Source of the DNA: Mycolicibacterium sp. TUM20985 | GTDB lineage: Bacteria > Actinomycetota > Actinomycetes > Mycobacteriales > Mycobacteriaceae | Direction: 5' to 3' | NCBI RefSeq assembly: GCF_030295745.1 | Contig: NZ_AP027291.1 | Location: 3,038,001-3,102,000 of the forward strand | Length of the DNA: 64,000 nt | Part shown: in pieces, positions 1 to 8,947 of the stretch | Layout of the letters: every line of letters starts with the position of its first letter | How positions within the stretch are numbered: the first letter of the stretch is position 1 | Position numbers and translations under genes: made by a program | The notes under the pieces: generated by a model | Database searches by the model: none | Told to the model about the DNA's origin: nothing | The model's input: only the letters and a program-made list of their open reading frames with translations

Positions 1-3000
1 CTCGCGGCGGCGCTGGCGGCCCGCAAGAGCCTGGCGTGGTGGATCCTCGTCCTCTACATGGTCGCCGCGATCGGCTGGAACGTCGCCGACCTGTCCACCG
101 GGCCGGAGTCGGTCACGGAGGACATCGGCGAGGTGATCGGCCTCGGGTTCCACGTCGCGGCGATCGCCTTCCTGGTGCTGGCGCGCAAGGAGTTCTGGGC
201 GAAGGTGCGGCGGGGGGCGCTCTTCAAGGCCGCTGCGACGCTGGCGGCCGGCATGGCGATCGGCATCCTGATCGGCTGGGCTCTGCTCGAGATGTTCCCG
301 GGGTCCCTGGACCGCGACGAGCGACTCCCGTACGCCGCCAACCGCGTCGTCGTGTTCGCCGGGGTCGACGCCGACGCCTTCTCCGGGCATCACCCACACG
401 TCTTCGTCAACGCCTTGCTGGGGCTGTTCGGCGCCCTCGCGTTGATGGTGGCGGCCGTCGTGTTGTTCCAGTCGCAGCGGGCCGAGAACGCGCTGACCGG
501 CGAGGACGAGTCGGCCATCCGCGGCCTGCTCGAACTGTGGGGCAAGAACGACTCCCTCGGATACTTCGCCACCCGTCGCGACAAGTCGGTGGTGTTCGCC
601 CCCAATGGGCGGGCCGCGATCACGTACCGCGTCGAGGTCGGCGTCTGCCTGGCCAGCGGTGACCCGCTCGGCGACCCCCGCGCCTGGCCCGCCGCGATCG
701 ATGCGTGGCTGACGCTGTGCCAGTCCTACGGTTGGGCGCCCGGCGTGATGGGCGCGAGCGCTACTGCGGCGCAAGCGTTTCGGGAGGCCGGCCTGAACGC
801 GCTGGAACTCGGTGACGAGGCCATCCTGTACCCGGACAAGTTCAGACTGTCAGGATCCGACATGAAGCCCGTGCGTCAGGCGGTCACCCGGGCGCGACGC
901 GCGGGGCTCACCGTGCGCATTCGCCGCCATCGTGATCTCACGCCCGACGAGATGGCCAACGTCATCCGGCGCGCCGACGACTGGCGCGATACCGAGACCG
1001 AACGTGGCTTCTCGATGGCGCTGGGGCGACTAGGTGATCCGGCCGACGGCGACTGCATGTTGGTGGAAGCGATCCAGCCGGGCGACGACGGGCAGGACAC
1101 TGTGGTCGCCATGCTGTCGCTGGTGCCCTGGGGTACCAACGGCGCGTCGCTGGACCTGATGCGGCGGTCCCCGCAGTCGCCCAACGGCACGAACGAGTTG
1201 ATGGTCAGCGAGCTGTGCCTGCAGGGCGAGGACATCGGCATCACCCGCATCTCGTTGAACTTCGCGATGTTCCGCTCGGCGTTCGAGGAGGGCGCCCAAC
1301 TGGGCGCGGGCCCGGTCGCGCGGCTGTGGCGAGCGCTGCTGGTCTTCTTCTCCCGCTGGTGGCAGCTGGAGACGCTGTACCGGTCCAACATGAAGTACAT
1401 GCCCGAATGGGTACCGCGGTTTGCCTGTTACGAGGATGCGCGCCTCATCCCACGCGTGGGAGTCGCGTCGGTGATCGCCGAGGGCTTCCTCATCCTGCCG
1501 TTCAGTCGTCGGACCAAACAACACACCGGCCAGCACATCTCGGCACCGGAGAACCTGGTCAGGTCGGGCCGGCTGCAGCACGACGGCAGTGCCCCCGACC
1601 TGAGGGGCCTCGAGATCGAGGGTCCGCAGGACGAGGTGGTCCCCCGGCTTCCCGAACAGGTGCGAGTCCGGATGGCCAAGCTGAAGTCCCTGCAGGACAA
1701 GGGCATCGACGCCTATCCCGTCGGAAGGGCGCCGAGTCACACCGTCGCCCAGGCGCTCGAGACCACGACCGGGCCGGTCACGGTATCCGGACGGGTGCTT
1801 CGCCTTCGCGACTACGGTTCGGTGTTGTTCGCCGACTTGCGCGACTGGTCCGCCGAAGTTCAACTGCTGTTCGACAATTCGCGTCTGGCCCAGGGCAGCA
1901 CGTCCGACTTCACCAAGGCCATCGATCTGGGGGACCTCGTCGAGGTCACCGGCAGCATGGGCGCCAGCAAGTCCGGTACGCCCTCGCTGCTGGTGGACGG
2001 CTGGCGGCTGATCGGCAAGTGTCTGCGCCCGCTCCCCGACAAGTGGAAGGGGCTCACCGACCAGGAGGCCCGCGTCCGTACCCGCTACGTCGACCTCGCC
2101 ATCAACACCGAGTCCCGCGACCTGATCAAGGCCCGCAGCCACGTGCTGCACGCAATTCGAGAGACCTTGTTCGCCAAGGACTTCCTCGAAGTCGAGACGC
2201 CGATCCTGCAACAGATCCACGGCGGTGCGAACGCTCGCCCGTTCGTCACGCACATCAACGCCTACGATCTGGACCTCTACCTGCGGATCGCGCCGGAGCT
2301 CTACCTCAAGCGGCTCTGCGTCGGCGGGGTGGAGCGGGTGTTCGAACTGGGCCGTGCCTTTCGCAACGAAGGCGTCGACTTCAGCCACAATCCCGAATTC
2401 ACCCTCCTGGAGGCCTATCAGGCGCACGCGGACTACAACGTGTGGATCGACGGCTGCCGAGAACTGATCCAGAACGCGGCGATGGCGGCCAACGGAGCTC
2501 ACGTCGTCATGCGCCCTCGGGAGGATGGCAGCCTCGAGCCCGTCGACATCTCCGGTGAATGGGCCGTCAAGACCGTGCACGGCGCGGTCTCCGAGGCGCT
2601 CGGCGAGCACGTCGACACCGAGACGGACCTGCCCACCCTGCGCCGCTACGCCGACGCCGCGAAGATCCCCTATCAGACCCACTGGGACCCCGGCGCCGTC
2701 GTGCTCGAGATGTACGAGCACCTCGTCGAGGACCGCACCGAGAACCCGACGTTCTACAAGGACTTCCCGACGTCGGTGTCACCACTGACCCGGCCACACC
2801 GCAGCCTGCCCGGCGTCGCCGAACGATGGGACCTGGTGGCGTGGGGCGTGGAGTTGGGCACCGCGTACAGCGAGCTGACCGACCCCGTGGAGCAGCGCCG
2901 CCGCCTCCAGGAGCAGTCCCTGCTCGCCGCAGGCGGTGATCCCGAGGCCATGGAGCTCGACGAGGACTTCCTGCAGGCGATGGAGTATGCGATGCCGCCG

Positions 3001-3099
3001 ACCGGCGGGCTGGGCATGGGCGTCGACCGGGTGGTCATGCTGATCACCGGCCGCAGTATCCGCGAGACGCTGCCCTTCCCGCTGGCCAAGCCTCGGTAG
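1..3099 (+). CDS. lysX: Bifunctional lysylphosphatidylglycerol synthase / lysyl-tRNA synthetase LysX (5' end outside window)
   Basis: The frame is open from the first base, so the N-terminus lies upstream; about 1,032 residues are visible, against roughly 1,170 in M. tuberculosis LysX as I recall it. The order is membrane segments (first ~150 visible residues), an MprF-like DUF2156 aminoacyl-transfer domain, then a complete class II lysyl-tRNA synthetase with an OB-fold (around nt 1770-1880), motif 2 (GRAFRNEG near nt 2350) and motif 3 (GMGVDRVVM near nt 3015). In the family the synthetase half makes Lys-tRNA and the membrane half transfers lysine to phosphatidylglycerol, which protects against cationic peptides. 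The fusion is the normal mycobacterial form. It ends at TAG 3097-3099. Confidence 0.95.
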   Translation, partial: LAAALAARKSLAWWILVLYMVAAIGWNVADLSTGPESVTEDIGEVIGLGFHVAAIAFLVLARKEFWAKVRRGALFKAAATLAAGMAIGILIGWALLEMFPGSLDRDERLPYAANRVVVFAGVDADAFSGHHPHVFVNALLGLFGALALMVAAVVLFQSQRAENALTGEDESAIRGLLELWGKNDSLGYFATRRDKSVVFAPNGRAAITYRVEVGVCLASGDPLGDPRAWPAAIDAWLTLCQSYGWAPGVMGASATAAQAFREAGLNALELGDEAILYPDKFRLSGSDMKPVRQAVTRARRAGLTVRIRRHRDLTPDEMANVIRRADDWRDTETERGFSMALGRLGDPADGDCMLVEAIQPGDDGQDTVVAMLSLVPWGTNGASLDLMRRSPQSPNGTNELMVSELCLQGEDIGITRISLNFAMFRSAFEEGAQLGAGPVARLWRALLVFFSRWWQLETLYRSNMKYMPEWVPRFACYEDARLIPRVGVASVIAEGFLILPFSRRTKQHTGQHISAPENLVRSGRLQHDGSAPDLRGLEIEGPQDEVVPRLPEQVRVRMAKLKSLQDKGIDAYPVGRAPSHTVAQALETTTGPVTVSGRVLRLRDYGSVLFADLRDWSAEVQLLFDNSRLAQGSTSDFTKAIDLGDLVEVTGSMGASKSGTPSLLVDGWRLIGKCLRPLPDKWKGLTDQEARVRTRYVDLAINTESRDLIKARSHVLHAIRETLFAKDFLEVETPILQQIHGGANARPFVTHINAYDLDLYLRIAPELYLKRLCVGGVERVFELGRAFRNEGVDFSHNPEFTLLEAYQAHADYNVWIDGCRELIQNAAMAANGAHVVMRPREDGSLEPVDISGEWAVKTVHGAVSEALGEHVDTETDLPTLRRYADAAKIPYQTHWDPGAVVLEMYEHLVEDRTENPTFYKDFPTSVSPLTRPHRSLPGVAERWDLVAWGVELGTAYSELTDPVEQRRRLQEQSLLAAGGDPEAMELDEDFLQAMEYAMPPTGGLGMGVDRVVMLITGRSIRETLPFPLAKPR

Positions 3100-3144
3100 G
3101 AGCATTCACAGCCAACCGTCAGCGAAGGCATCCACCATGGCGTC

Positions 3145-4572
3145 GTGACACTGTGGTCGGCAGCCGGAGACTTTCGGCAACAACACCTCTCGCTCATGCA
3201 CGGCTGGCTGCCGTGGACGATTCAAGCCGTCACCGTGGCGGTCCTGCTGGCCGCGATCGGCTGGCGCACACGCCGCTGGCGCCTGGTGTGGCTGCCCGTC
3301 GCGGTCGTCGTCGGCATCGGGGTGGCGACGGTGGCCTACTGGATCATCTCCTCACAGGGGATCTCGGACGACCCAGCTCCCAAGTTGCTGTGGGTTTGGC
3401 TCGTCGTGACCGGCGGTGCGGCGGTGTTGTCGGTCGTCGGCTGGCGCGACGCCCGGTGGTGGCGTCGAACGGCATCGGCCGCCGGGCTACCGCTGTGCCT
3501 TCTTTGCGCGGCGCTCGCGGTGAATCTGTGGGTCGGTTACTTCCCCACCGTCCAGACCGCGTGGAACCAGCTGACCGAGGGTCCCCTGCCCGATCAGACC
3601 GACCAGGCGACGGTCACGGCGATGCAGATCAGGCACCAGATCCCGGCCAAGGGTGTGGTGGTCCCGGTCGACATCGGCGCAGGCGCGTCGGGTTTCAAGC
3701 ACCGCGGCGAGCTGGTGTACCTGCCGCCCGCGTGGTTCGCGACGAACCCGGCACCACATCTGCCGACGCTGATGATGATCGGTGGCGAGTTCAATACCCC
3801 CGGCGACTGGCTACGGGCGGGAAATGCGATCAAGACCATCGACGACTTCGCCGCGGCCAACGGAGGCAATGCTCCGGTGCTGGTCTTCGTCGACACCGGC
3901 GGCGCATTCAACAACGACACCGAATGCGTCAACGGTTCGCGGGGGAACTCCGCCGATCACCTCATCAAGGACGTGGTGCCCTTCATGGAGGCCCACTACG
4001 GTGTCAGCACCGACCGGGCGAACTGGGGCCTCGTCGGCTGGTCGATGGGTGGCACCTGCGCGGTGGATCTGGCGACCATGCACCCGGACATGTTCAGCAC
4101 CTTCGAGGACATCGCGGGTGATCTGGCACCCAACTCCGGGACCAAGCAGCAGACCATCGACCGGTTGTTCGGTGGCAACGCCGCGGCATACGCGGCGTTC
4201 GATCCCACCACCGTTATCACCCGGCATGGCCCCTACACCGGGCTATCGGGGTGGTTCGACATCAACGGATCGGGTTCGTCGGGTGGGCCGACGGTCATGA
4301 ACGCAGCCAACGCGGACGGAACCGGGCTCGGCGGCAAGGATGCGGCCACCCACGTGAGTGATCAAGCGGCCGCGGCGAACTCACTGTGTGCGCTGGGCGC
4401 GGCCAACGGCATCAGCTGCGCGGTGGTGATGCAACCGGGCAGGCACGACTGGCCCTTCGCCGAGCAGGCCTTCGGCGCTGCGCTGCCGTGGCTGGCGGGC
4501 AAGGTCGGCACACCCGGAGTCCCGGTCATCGGGCTGCCCGGCCCGCCGCCGGTCCCGTCGCACAGTCAGTAG
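3145..4572 (+). CDS. Membrane-anchored esterase-family alpha/beta hydrolase (Rv1639c-like)
   Basis: This is a 475-residue protein from a GTG start. About four hydrophobic segments in the first ~140 residues anchor it. A C-terminal esterase-D/antigen-85-like alpha/beta hydrolase domain follows, with nucleophile motif GWSMGG (Ser about 300) and a candidate catalytic His in GRHDWPF. The family cleaves or transfers acyl esters; the substrate is unknown. It sits 45 bp after lysX in the same direction, the order I recall for Rv1640c-Rv1639c, so co-transcription and an envelope role are plausible. Its stop overlaps the stop of the convergent gene on the other strand by 7 bp. Confidence 0.85.
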   Translation: MTLWSAAGDFRQQHLSLMHGWLPWTIQAVTVAVLLAAIGWRTRRWRLVWLPVAVVVGIGVATVAYWIISSQGISDDPAPKLLWVWLVVTGGAAVLSVVGWRDARWWRRTASAAGLPLCLLCAALAVNLWVGYFPTVQTAWNQLTEGPLPDQTDQATVTAMQIRHQIPAKGVVVPVDIGAGASGFKHRGELVYLPPAWFATNPAPHLPTLMMIGGEFNTPGDWLRAGNAIKTIDDFAAANGGNAPVLVFVDTGGAFNNDTECVNGSRGNSADHLIKDVVPFMEAHYGVSTDRANWGLVGWSMGGTCAVDLATMHPDMFSTFEDIAGDLAPNSGTKQQTIDRLFGGNAAAYAAFDPTTVITRHGPYTGLSGWFDINGSGSSGGPTVMNAANADGTGLGGKDAATHVSDQAAAANSLCALGAANGISCAVVMQPGRHDWPFAEQAFGAALPWLAGKVGTPGVPVIGLPGPPPVPSHSQ

Positions 4573-5651
4573 TCGGATTCGGCTGCCAGGATCTCGGCGA
4601 GGAACGCATCGGGCCCGGGCTGAGCCAGCCGTGACCTCGCGACGTCGCGTACTCGCTGCCGCAGGGCCGCCGCCTCGGTGGCGGCGACGGAGCGGTCGTG
4701 GCCGACGGTGATGCGGGTCGTCGACCAGTCGTGGTCCCAGGCCTGGTTCTCGGTCAGCGGCGTGCCGTCGTCATGCGTGACGGTCATCGCGGCCGTTCCG
4801 TTGGCGTCGAGGACTCCGCGGCCGCTCACCGAGTCGGAGTGCAACGCGACGTCGATCCCACCCGCGGACGCCGCACCGGTCAGCGCGACGCGAACGGTGG
4901 CGATCACCGATGCGTCGGCCGGCTCCACCGACCAGTCGATCGTGTGCTCCGCGGCGTCGAAGATGCCCGGCGGCACGGCGACCCAGTCGACCGATGCGAC
5001 GCCGCGGGCCATCCCGTCCGGAGTGCGGTCGGCTCGACCGGCCGCCAGCGCGTAGTCGTCACGGCGCTGATCGGCCGCGGCGAAGGAAGGTTCGGGCAGC
5101 CCGGTCGACCACGCGCCGACGTCGTCGGCCAGCTCGGCGCAGGCGTGCACCAGCTCCTCGACCCGCGGGTCGCCGCCGAGCTCGAAGGCATGCAAAGCCG
5201 CCCGGTGCGGGGTGAGCAACCCCTCGACGTCGGAATCCAGGGTGTCCTCGGTGAAGAACTCCTGCGCCGCGCTGACGAGGACCGCCAACTCCGCGTCGAG
5301 CAAGGCGCGGTCCAGACGCACGACCCCGTCCCGGCTGCTCTGCGGCCACCACCGACGTAGCCAGAACCCGATGGCGAGACGCCGCAAGGGTGCGACCGCG
5401 GCGTCCTGAAGGTCCACCTCACCCGGTGCGACACCCGAGGCGATCGCGGCGTGCCCCGCGGGACCGACGACACGCCACAGCCAGTCCGCGGCAGCGACGT
5501 CGGTCACCGACATCCGCACCGCCGATGCGCCTCCCGGGTCGTCGACGGTCCACTCCAGAATCGCGCCGCTGACCTCCAGCACCGCCACCGCGGGCACGTC
5601 GGCAACGGGTGGACCCATGACCCACAGGCCCGATTCGGCCACGAACGTCAC
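4566..5651 (-). CDS. Unknown 361-aa protein, second gene of a coupled pair
   Basis: I do not recognise this family. The 361-residue product has no signal peptide or clear membrane segment. The first ~80 and residues ~220-320 look beta-rich (for example VAVLEVSGAILEW and ATVRVALTG), and the middle and the last 40 residues look helical and acidic. Its ATG overlaps the TGA of the upstream 449-aa gene by 4 bp (ATGA), so the two are probably translationally coupled. Its stop overlaps that of the convergent esterase gene. The pair lies beside the TPR/CHAT genes, which makes it a candidate partner or substrate of that protease; this is inference from position only. Confidence 0.7.
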   Translation of the reverse strand: MTFVAESGLWVMGPPVADVPAVAVLEVSGAILEWTVDDPGGASAVRMSVTDVAAADWLWRVVGPAGHAAIASGVAPGEVDLQDAAVAPLRRLAIGFWLRRWWPQSSRDGVVRLDRALLDAELAVLVSAAQEFFTEDTLDSDVEGLLTPHRAALHAFELGGDPRVEELVHACAELADDVGAWSTGLPEPSFAAADQRRDDYALAAGRADRTPDGMARGVASVDWVAVPPGIFDAAEHTIDWSVEPADASVIATVRVALTGAASAGGIDVALHSDSVSGRGVLDANGTAAMTVTHDDGTPLTENQAWDHDWSTTRITVGHDRSVAATEAAALRQRVRDVARSRLAQPGPDAFLAEILAAESDY

Positions 5652-6997
5652 GTGAGCACCTCGTACTCCTGAAGCTCCAGCATGGACTTGATGCGTTGAC
5701 GGTGATCGAGACTGACCGAACGCGCGACGCCCTCGAGCAACATCCTCAGCTCGTCGACGTCGTCACAGGGCTCCTGCCAGACGTCGCGTCCGTGCAGCCG
5801 GGCCCACAGCCTGCGCAGGTAGGGCCTCGCGAAGTGCGACAGATCGTCGATCACCTGGCGTTGCCGGGGATGAATCGGTCCACCGTCGACCAGGTAGCGA
5901 CGTGCGTGCAGCACGTAGGCCTCCTTGCGCAGCCGGGCCGCGATGCAGTCCGAGAGCGCGTAGCGGGACTTCGACGCGCCGCTCAACGGATCCAGACCGA
6001 CCGACAACTCGATGCCGACGACGAGCGCGGCCTGCTTGTCCTCGGCGAGCAGCCCCCAGGGAGCGCACGCCCGGTCGACCTCCTCGGCGCACAGCTGCGG
6101 AATGTCGGGCAGCTCATCGCGGTCCAACGCACGGCGCAACGTCGCCCTGACCCGGTCGACCACGCTCCGATTCAGCGGCGGGTCTCCCTCGGTTCCCCAC
6201 TGCATGGGCGGACGCGGTTGCGGTGCAAGCGAACTCAGCCCGATGTCCACGATCGACCAGGGCAGCTCTGCGTCGCGGAGGCGAGCCTCGGCACCGAAGT
6301 TGTAGGGCGTCGCGTCGGCGATCAGCGCCGACCAGACCCGCTGCCTGGCCATCTCGGCGTTGTGTCCCCCTGCGGCGCCGAGCACGGTGGTGAGGCCGGC
6401 CAGGAACGGCCCCGTGATCGCGCCTCCGGGTCGGACGTCACACCAGCTGCGCTCCAGCTGACGGGACAGCTGCGCCACCACCTGCTCGTCGCCCACGAAG
6501 CGGTTGAGCACCTCGATGCCGGTGCGGTCCCGGTCGTCGTGCAGGCCGCGCAGCACCGCCGCGGCGGCGGCACGGTCGTCCGATGCCGGGACGCCCCTGT
6601 TCACCGCCAGCTCGAAGCACACGGGGAAGTACAGTTCCTGCGCGTTGCCCGCCGTGATGCGCAGCTTGCGGCGTTCGAGCTTGAGAAGCGCGAACCAGGC
6701 TGCGGCAGCACATAACTGGGGTGCCCGCTCGACCACCAATTGCCGCATGGCCGCAGCCGTGGACGGTGCTACGACGGGTGCCGAGAACTGCGGGTTGGCC
6801 CGCAGCCGAAACACCAGCGGGTCCAGAATGCGCTTGACGGTCCTCCTCAGTGGAGCGCCATCGATGCCGCTCAACACCTCGACGCCCGGCCCGATCGCCC
6901 GCCAGGCCTCGTCGATCACCGCCCGGCGCGGCAGTACGGCACCGGCGTCGGGGGCCAGGGCGCCGGTATCGGCCACCAGGCGGCGAGCCGTGGTCAT
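5648..6997 (-). CDS. Unknown 449-aa protein, first gene of a coupled pair
   Basis: This 449-residue, mostly helical, Arg/Ala/Leu-rich soluble protein belongs to no family I recognise. It begins MTTARRLVADTGALAP at an ATG and ends in a 4-bp ATGA overlap with the 361-aa gene. It faces the 214-aa gene across an 83-bp divergent spacer (6998-7080), which must hold the promoters for both. No enzymatic motif, nucleotide-binding loop or signal peptide is evident. The even codon use and tight overlap with its neighbour support a real gene. A role with the neighbouring CHAT protease is possible but unproven. Confidence 0.7.
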   Translation of the reverse strand: MTTARRLVADTGALAPDAGAVLPRRAVIDEAWRAIGPGVEVLSGIDGAPLRRTVKRILDPLVFRLRANPQFSAPVVAPSTAAAMRQLVVERAPQLCAAAAWFALLKLERRKLRITAGNAQELYFPVCFELAVNRGVPASDDRAAAAAVLRGLHDDRDRTGIEVLNRFVGDEQVVAQLSRQLERSWCDVRPGGAITGPFLAGLTTVLGAAGGHNAEMARQRVWSALIADATPYNFGAEARLRDAELPWSIVDIGLSSLAPQPRPPMQWGTEGDPPLNRSVVDRVRATLRRALDRDELPDIPQLCAEEVDRACAPWGLLAEDKQAALVVGIELSVGLDPLSGASKSRYALSDCIAARLRKEAYVLHARRYLVDGGPIHPRQRQVIDDLSHFARPYLRRLWARLHGRDVWQEPCDDVDELRMLLEGVARSVSLDHRQRIKSMLELQEYEVLT

Positions 6998-7080
6998 CGG
7001 CTCACAATAGGCCGTCCCTCCCCGAACCCGGCACCCAAAAGTTGGGTTCGGTAGGGACTGCGCGACCGGATGCTGATGGC

Positions 7081-7725
7081 ATGTCCGACGCCCTGCTGTT
7101 CACCGTTGTGCTCGCTCTCGCCGCCGCGATCGGCACGCTCCTATGCAGAGCGCTCTCGCGCGCCCTGCGTGCCGCGCCGGAGCCCCTGCCCGCCGGCACA
7201 TCTCCGGGGGTCGGCCTCGGCACCGTCCGCACCGTCGATGGCCTCATCACGGTCGATGTCGAGTGCATCTCGGGACAGCACTTCGTCGGTCGGCTGGGTC
7301 GACCCTCCGACGAAGCGGCGCTGAACGGGATGCGCCCCGGCGTGCTCCTTCTGGTGACCTTCGATCCGACCATGCGCGAACGGCTTTCGCTCGCCGACGA
7401 CATGGCGGCGGTACGCACGGCGTTCGATCAGATGCTCGTGCGCAAGGGGCTGGTGACCAGTGCGCAGATGGATCTGATCAGGAACGGGACCAAGTCGAGG
7501 TGCGTGGTGACCGCGATGAGGGCGACGGGCGCCGCCCGCGAGGACTACCGCGAGGTCGAACTCGACCTGATGGTTCGCCGACCCGCAGGCGGACAGTTCC
7601 CCGCACACGAGACCGCGCTGATCCCCGAGTCGGCGATGACCAAGGTGGCCCCCGGATCCGTCGTCGACGCCTACTACCGCAGCACTGACGAAACCGCCGT
7701 CGCGGTCTCGGTACCGCCCGCCTGA
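7081..7725 (+). CDS. Unknown 214-aa membrane-anchored protein with two similar beta-rich domains
   Basis: The ATG at 7081 (MSDALLFTVV) gives one N-terminal hydrophobic helix of about 20 residues, then a cytoplasmic or periplasmic part. Two segments, roughly residues 40-100 and 135-212, each show an ordered beta pattern ending in a G-rich turn and a V-x-V strand (PGVLLLVTFDP and PGSVVDAYY), suggesting an internal duplication. A helical linker lies between them. The longer open frame upstream was not used because it would run into the divergent 449-aa gene. The stop lies 4 bp from that of the convergent CHAT gene. I assign no function; it looks like part of the same accessory module. Confidence 0.7.
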   Translation: MSDALLFTVVLALAAAIGTLLCRALSRALRAAPEPLPAGTSPGVGLGTVRTVDGLITVDVECISGQHFVGRLGRPSDEAALNGMRPGVLLLVTFDPTMRERLSLADDMAAVRTAFDQMLVRKGLVTSAQMDLIRNGTKSRCVVTAMRATGAAREDYREVELDLMVRRPAGGQFPAHETALIPESAMTKVAPGSVVDAYYRSTDETAVAVSVPPA

Positions 7726-7729
7726 CCGA

Positions 7730-8947
7730 TCAGCGAGCGCCGTCGACGGCGAAGGTGACGAGTGCCGCCCAGTACAGCGGGCTCGCCGTCGCGTCGCCGG
7801 AGCGCCACTGGCGCAAGCATTCTCGCTGCCACTCGTTGATCGCAGAGCCGCCGTGGTGCTCGTCGTGAGCGTCGTCCACCGCGATGACGAGATCCGCCAT
7901 GGGATCGGCCGAACCGCCGATCGAGTGCCGGTACCCCGCGGTGGTCGGCAGTGACCACAGCGTGGCAGTCACCAGTTGTGCACCGCACAGGATCATCGCC
8001 GCGACCAGTCCCGTCGCCTCGTCGAACCGGTAGTCCCCGCCGGACGCGCACGCGACGAGCGCCACCCGGGGCGGCATCGGCATCCGGCGTCCCATGATGG
8101 CCGCCGCCGTGAGGGGCTCATCCTCCGCCAGGTGCAGCGCGGCCTGATCCGCCCGCCCGGACCGGTCCTCGGCGACGCTGGCGTGACCGACGTACAGCAG
8201 TCGGCGGGGCTCCTCGGCCAGCATCGCCGCGAACCAGTCCCGGTCGGCGTCGGTGCGGCGGAACAGTTCGGTCGAGGCGGCCACCTTTGGTAGGACCCGC
8301 TGCACGTCGTCGGCGAAGTGCTCGGCCAGCCGCGTGTGCGCCGACGGCCGGCCCAGGACCGAACCGAGAGCCGAGTCCGGACGTTGGCCCGGCACCCGCG
8401 GATCGAGTACCAGTAACGGCAAGCGGTGCCGACGATCGGCCCACGCCGTCCGTGGCCGCACGGCGTTGACGATGTTGGGCGGGACGGCCATCAGCACGTC
8501 GGCGAGCTCCACCAATCGGTGCGCATCGGGCCCGTCGTCGGGCGGGGCCAGGAGTACCCACGGCACGCGCCCCAATCTCGCACTCGGCGAGACGAACAGC
8601 GCCGTCCCCGACGTGGACCCGCAGTCCCTCAGCAGATCCCAGGCGGCGGCGGAGAGGATCGCCGCACCGAGACGTCGAGCAAGCGACAGTTCGGTGGCCG
8701 CGGTGGCGAACGAGCCCTCCGTCAACGCTCTGGCCAGTGCGTCGGCGACCGGCTCCCCCGCCGTCGGCTCGGGCAGCGCTTGGCCGAGTTCGTCGAGCAC
8801 CGCGTCGACGTCGACCCCCTTGACCACCCAGGTGAGCGTGCGGGCCGGCTCCCCGACCACCCGCAGACTGGCGTAGGTGGCCACCCCGACGTCGGCGAAC
8901 CGCAGGATCAGAGTGGGGCTCAGGACCCCGCCTCCCATGTCTCCCAT
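7730..8947 (-). CDS. CHAT-domain (caspase-fold) putative cysteine protease
   Basis: This 405-residue protein ends in a CHAT domain. The dyad is visible as His about 255 in LYVGHAS and Cys about 300 in LVACASGG, followed by the typical GAQLVTATLWSLP strand. The N-terminal ~200 residues are unassigned and begin with beta strands (PTLILRFADVG). CHAT proteases are activated by TPR-containing partners in several bacterial conflict systems. Here the start codon lies inside the 3' end of the TPR-like gene (28-bp overlap), so the two should be translated together. A second ATG at 8938 is equally possible. The cut substrate is unknown; the flanking unknown genes are candidates. It appears soluble. Confidence 0.85.
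   Translation of the reverse strand: MGDMGGGVLSPTLILRFADVGVATYASLRVVGEPARTLTWVVKGVDVDAVLDELGQALPEPTAGEPVADALARALTEGSFATAATELSLARRLGAAILSAAAWDLLRDCGSTSGTALFVSPSARLGRVPWVLLAPPDDGPDAHRLVELADVLMAVPPNIVNAVRPRTAWADRRHRLPLLVLDPRVPGQRPDSALGSVLGRPSAHTRLAEHFADDVQRVLPKVAASTELFRRTDADRDWFAAMLAEEPRRLLYVGHASVAEDRSGRADQAALHLAEDEPLTAAAIMGRRMPMPPRVALVACASGGDYRFDEATGLVAAMILCGAQLVTATLWSLPTTAGYRHSIGGSADPMADLVIAVDDAHDEHHGGSAINEWQRECLRQWRSGDATASPLYWAALVTFAVDGAR

Noticed and set aside
1030..2721. Long open frame on the minus strand inside lysX
   Set aside because: It is antisense to a clear LysX reading frame, has shadow-like composition and no domain.
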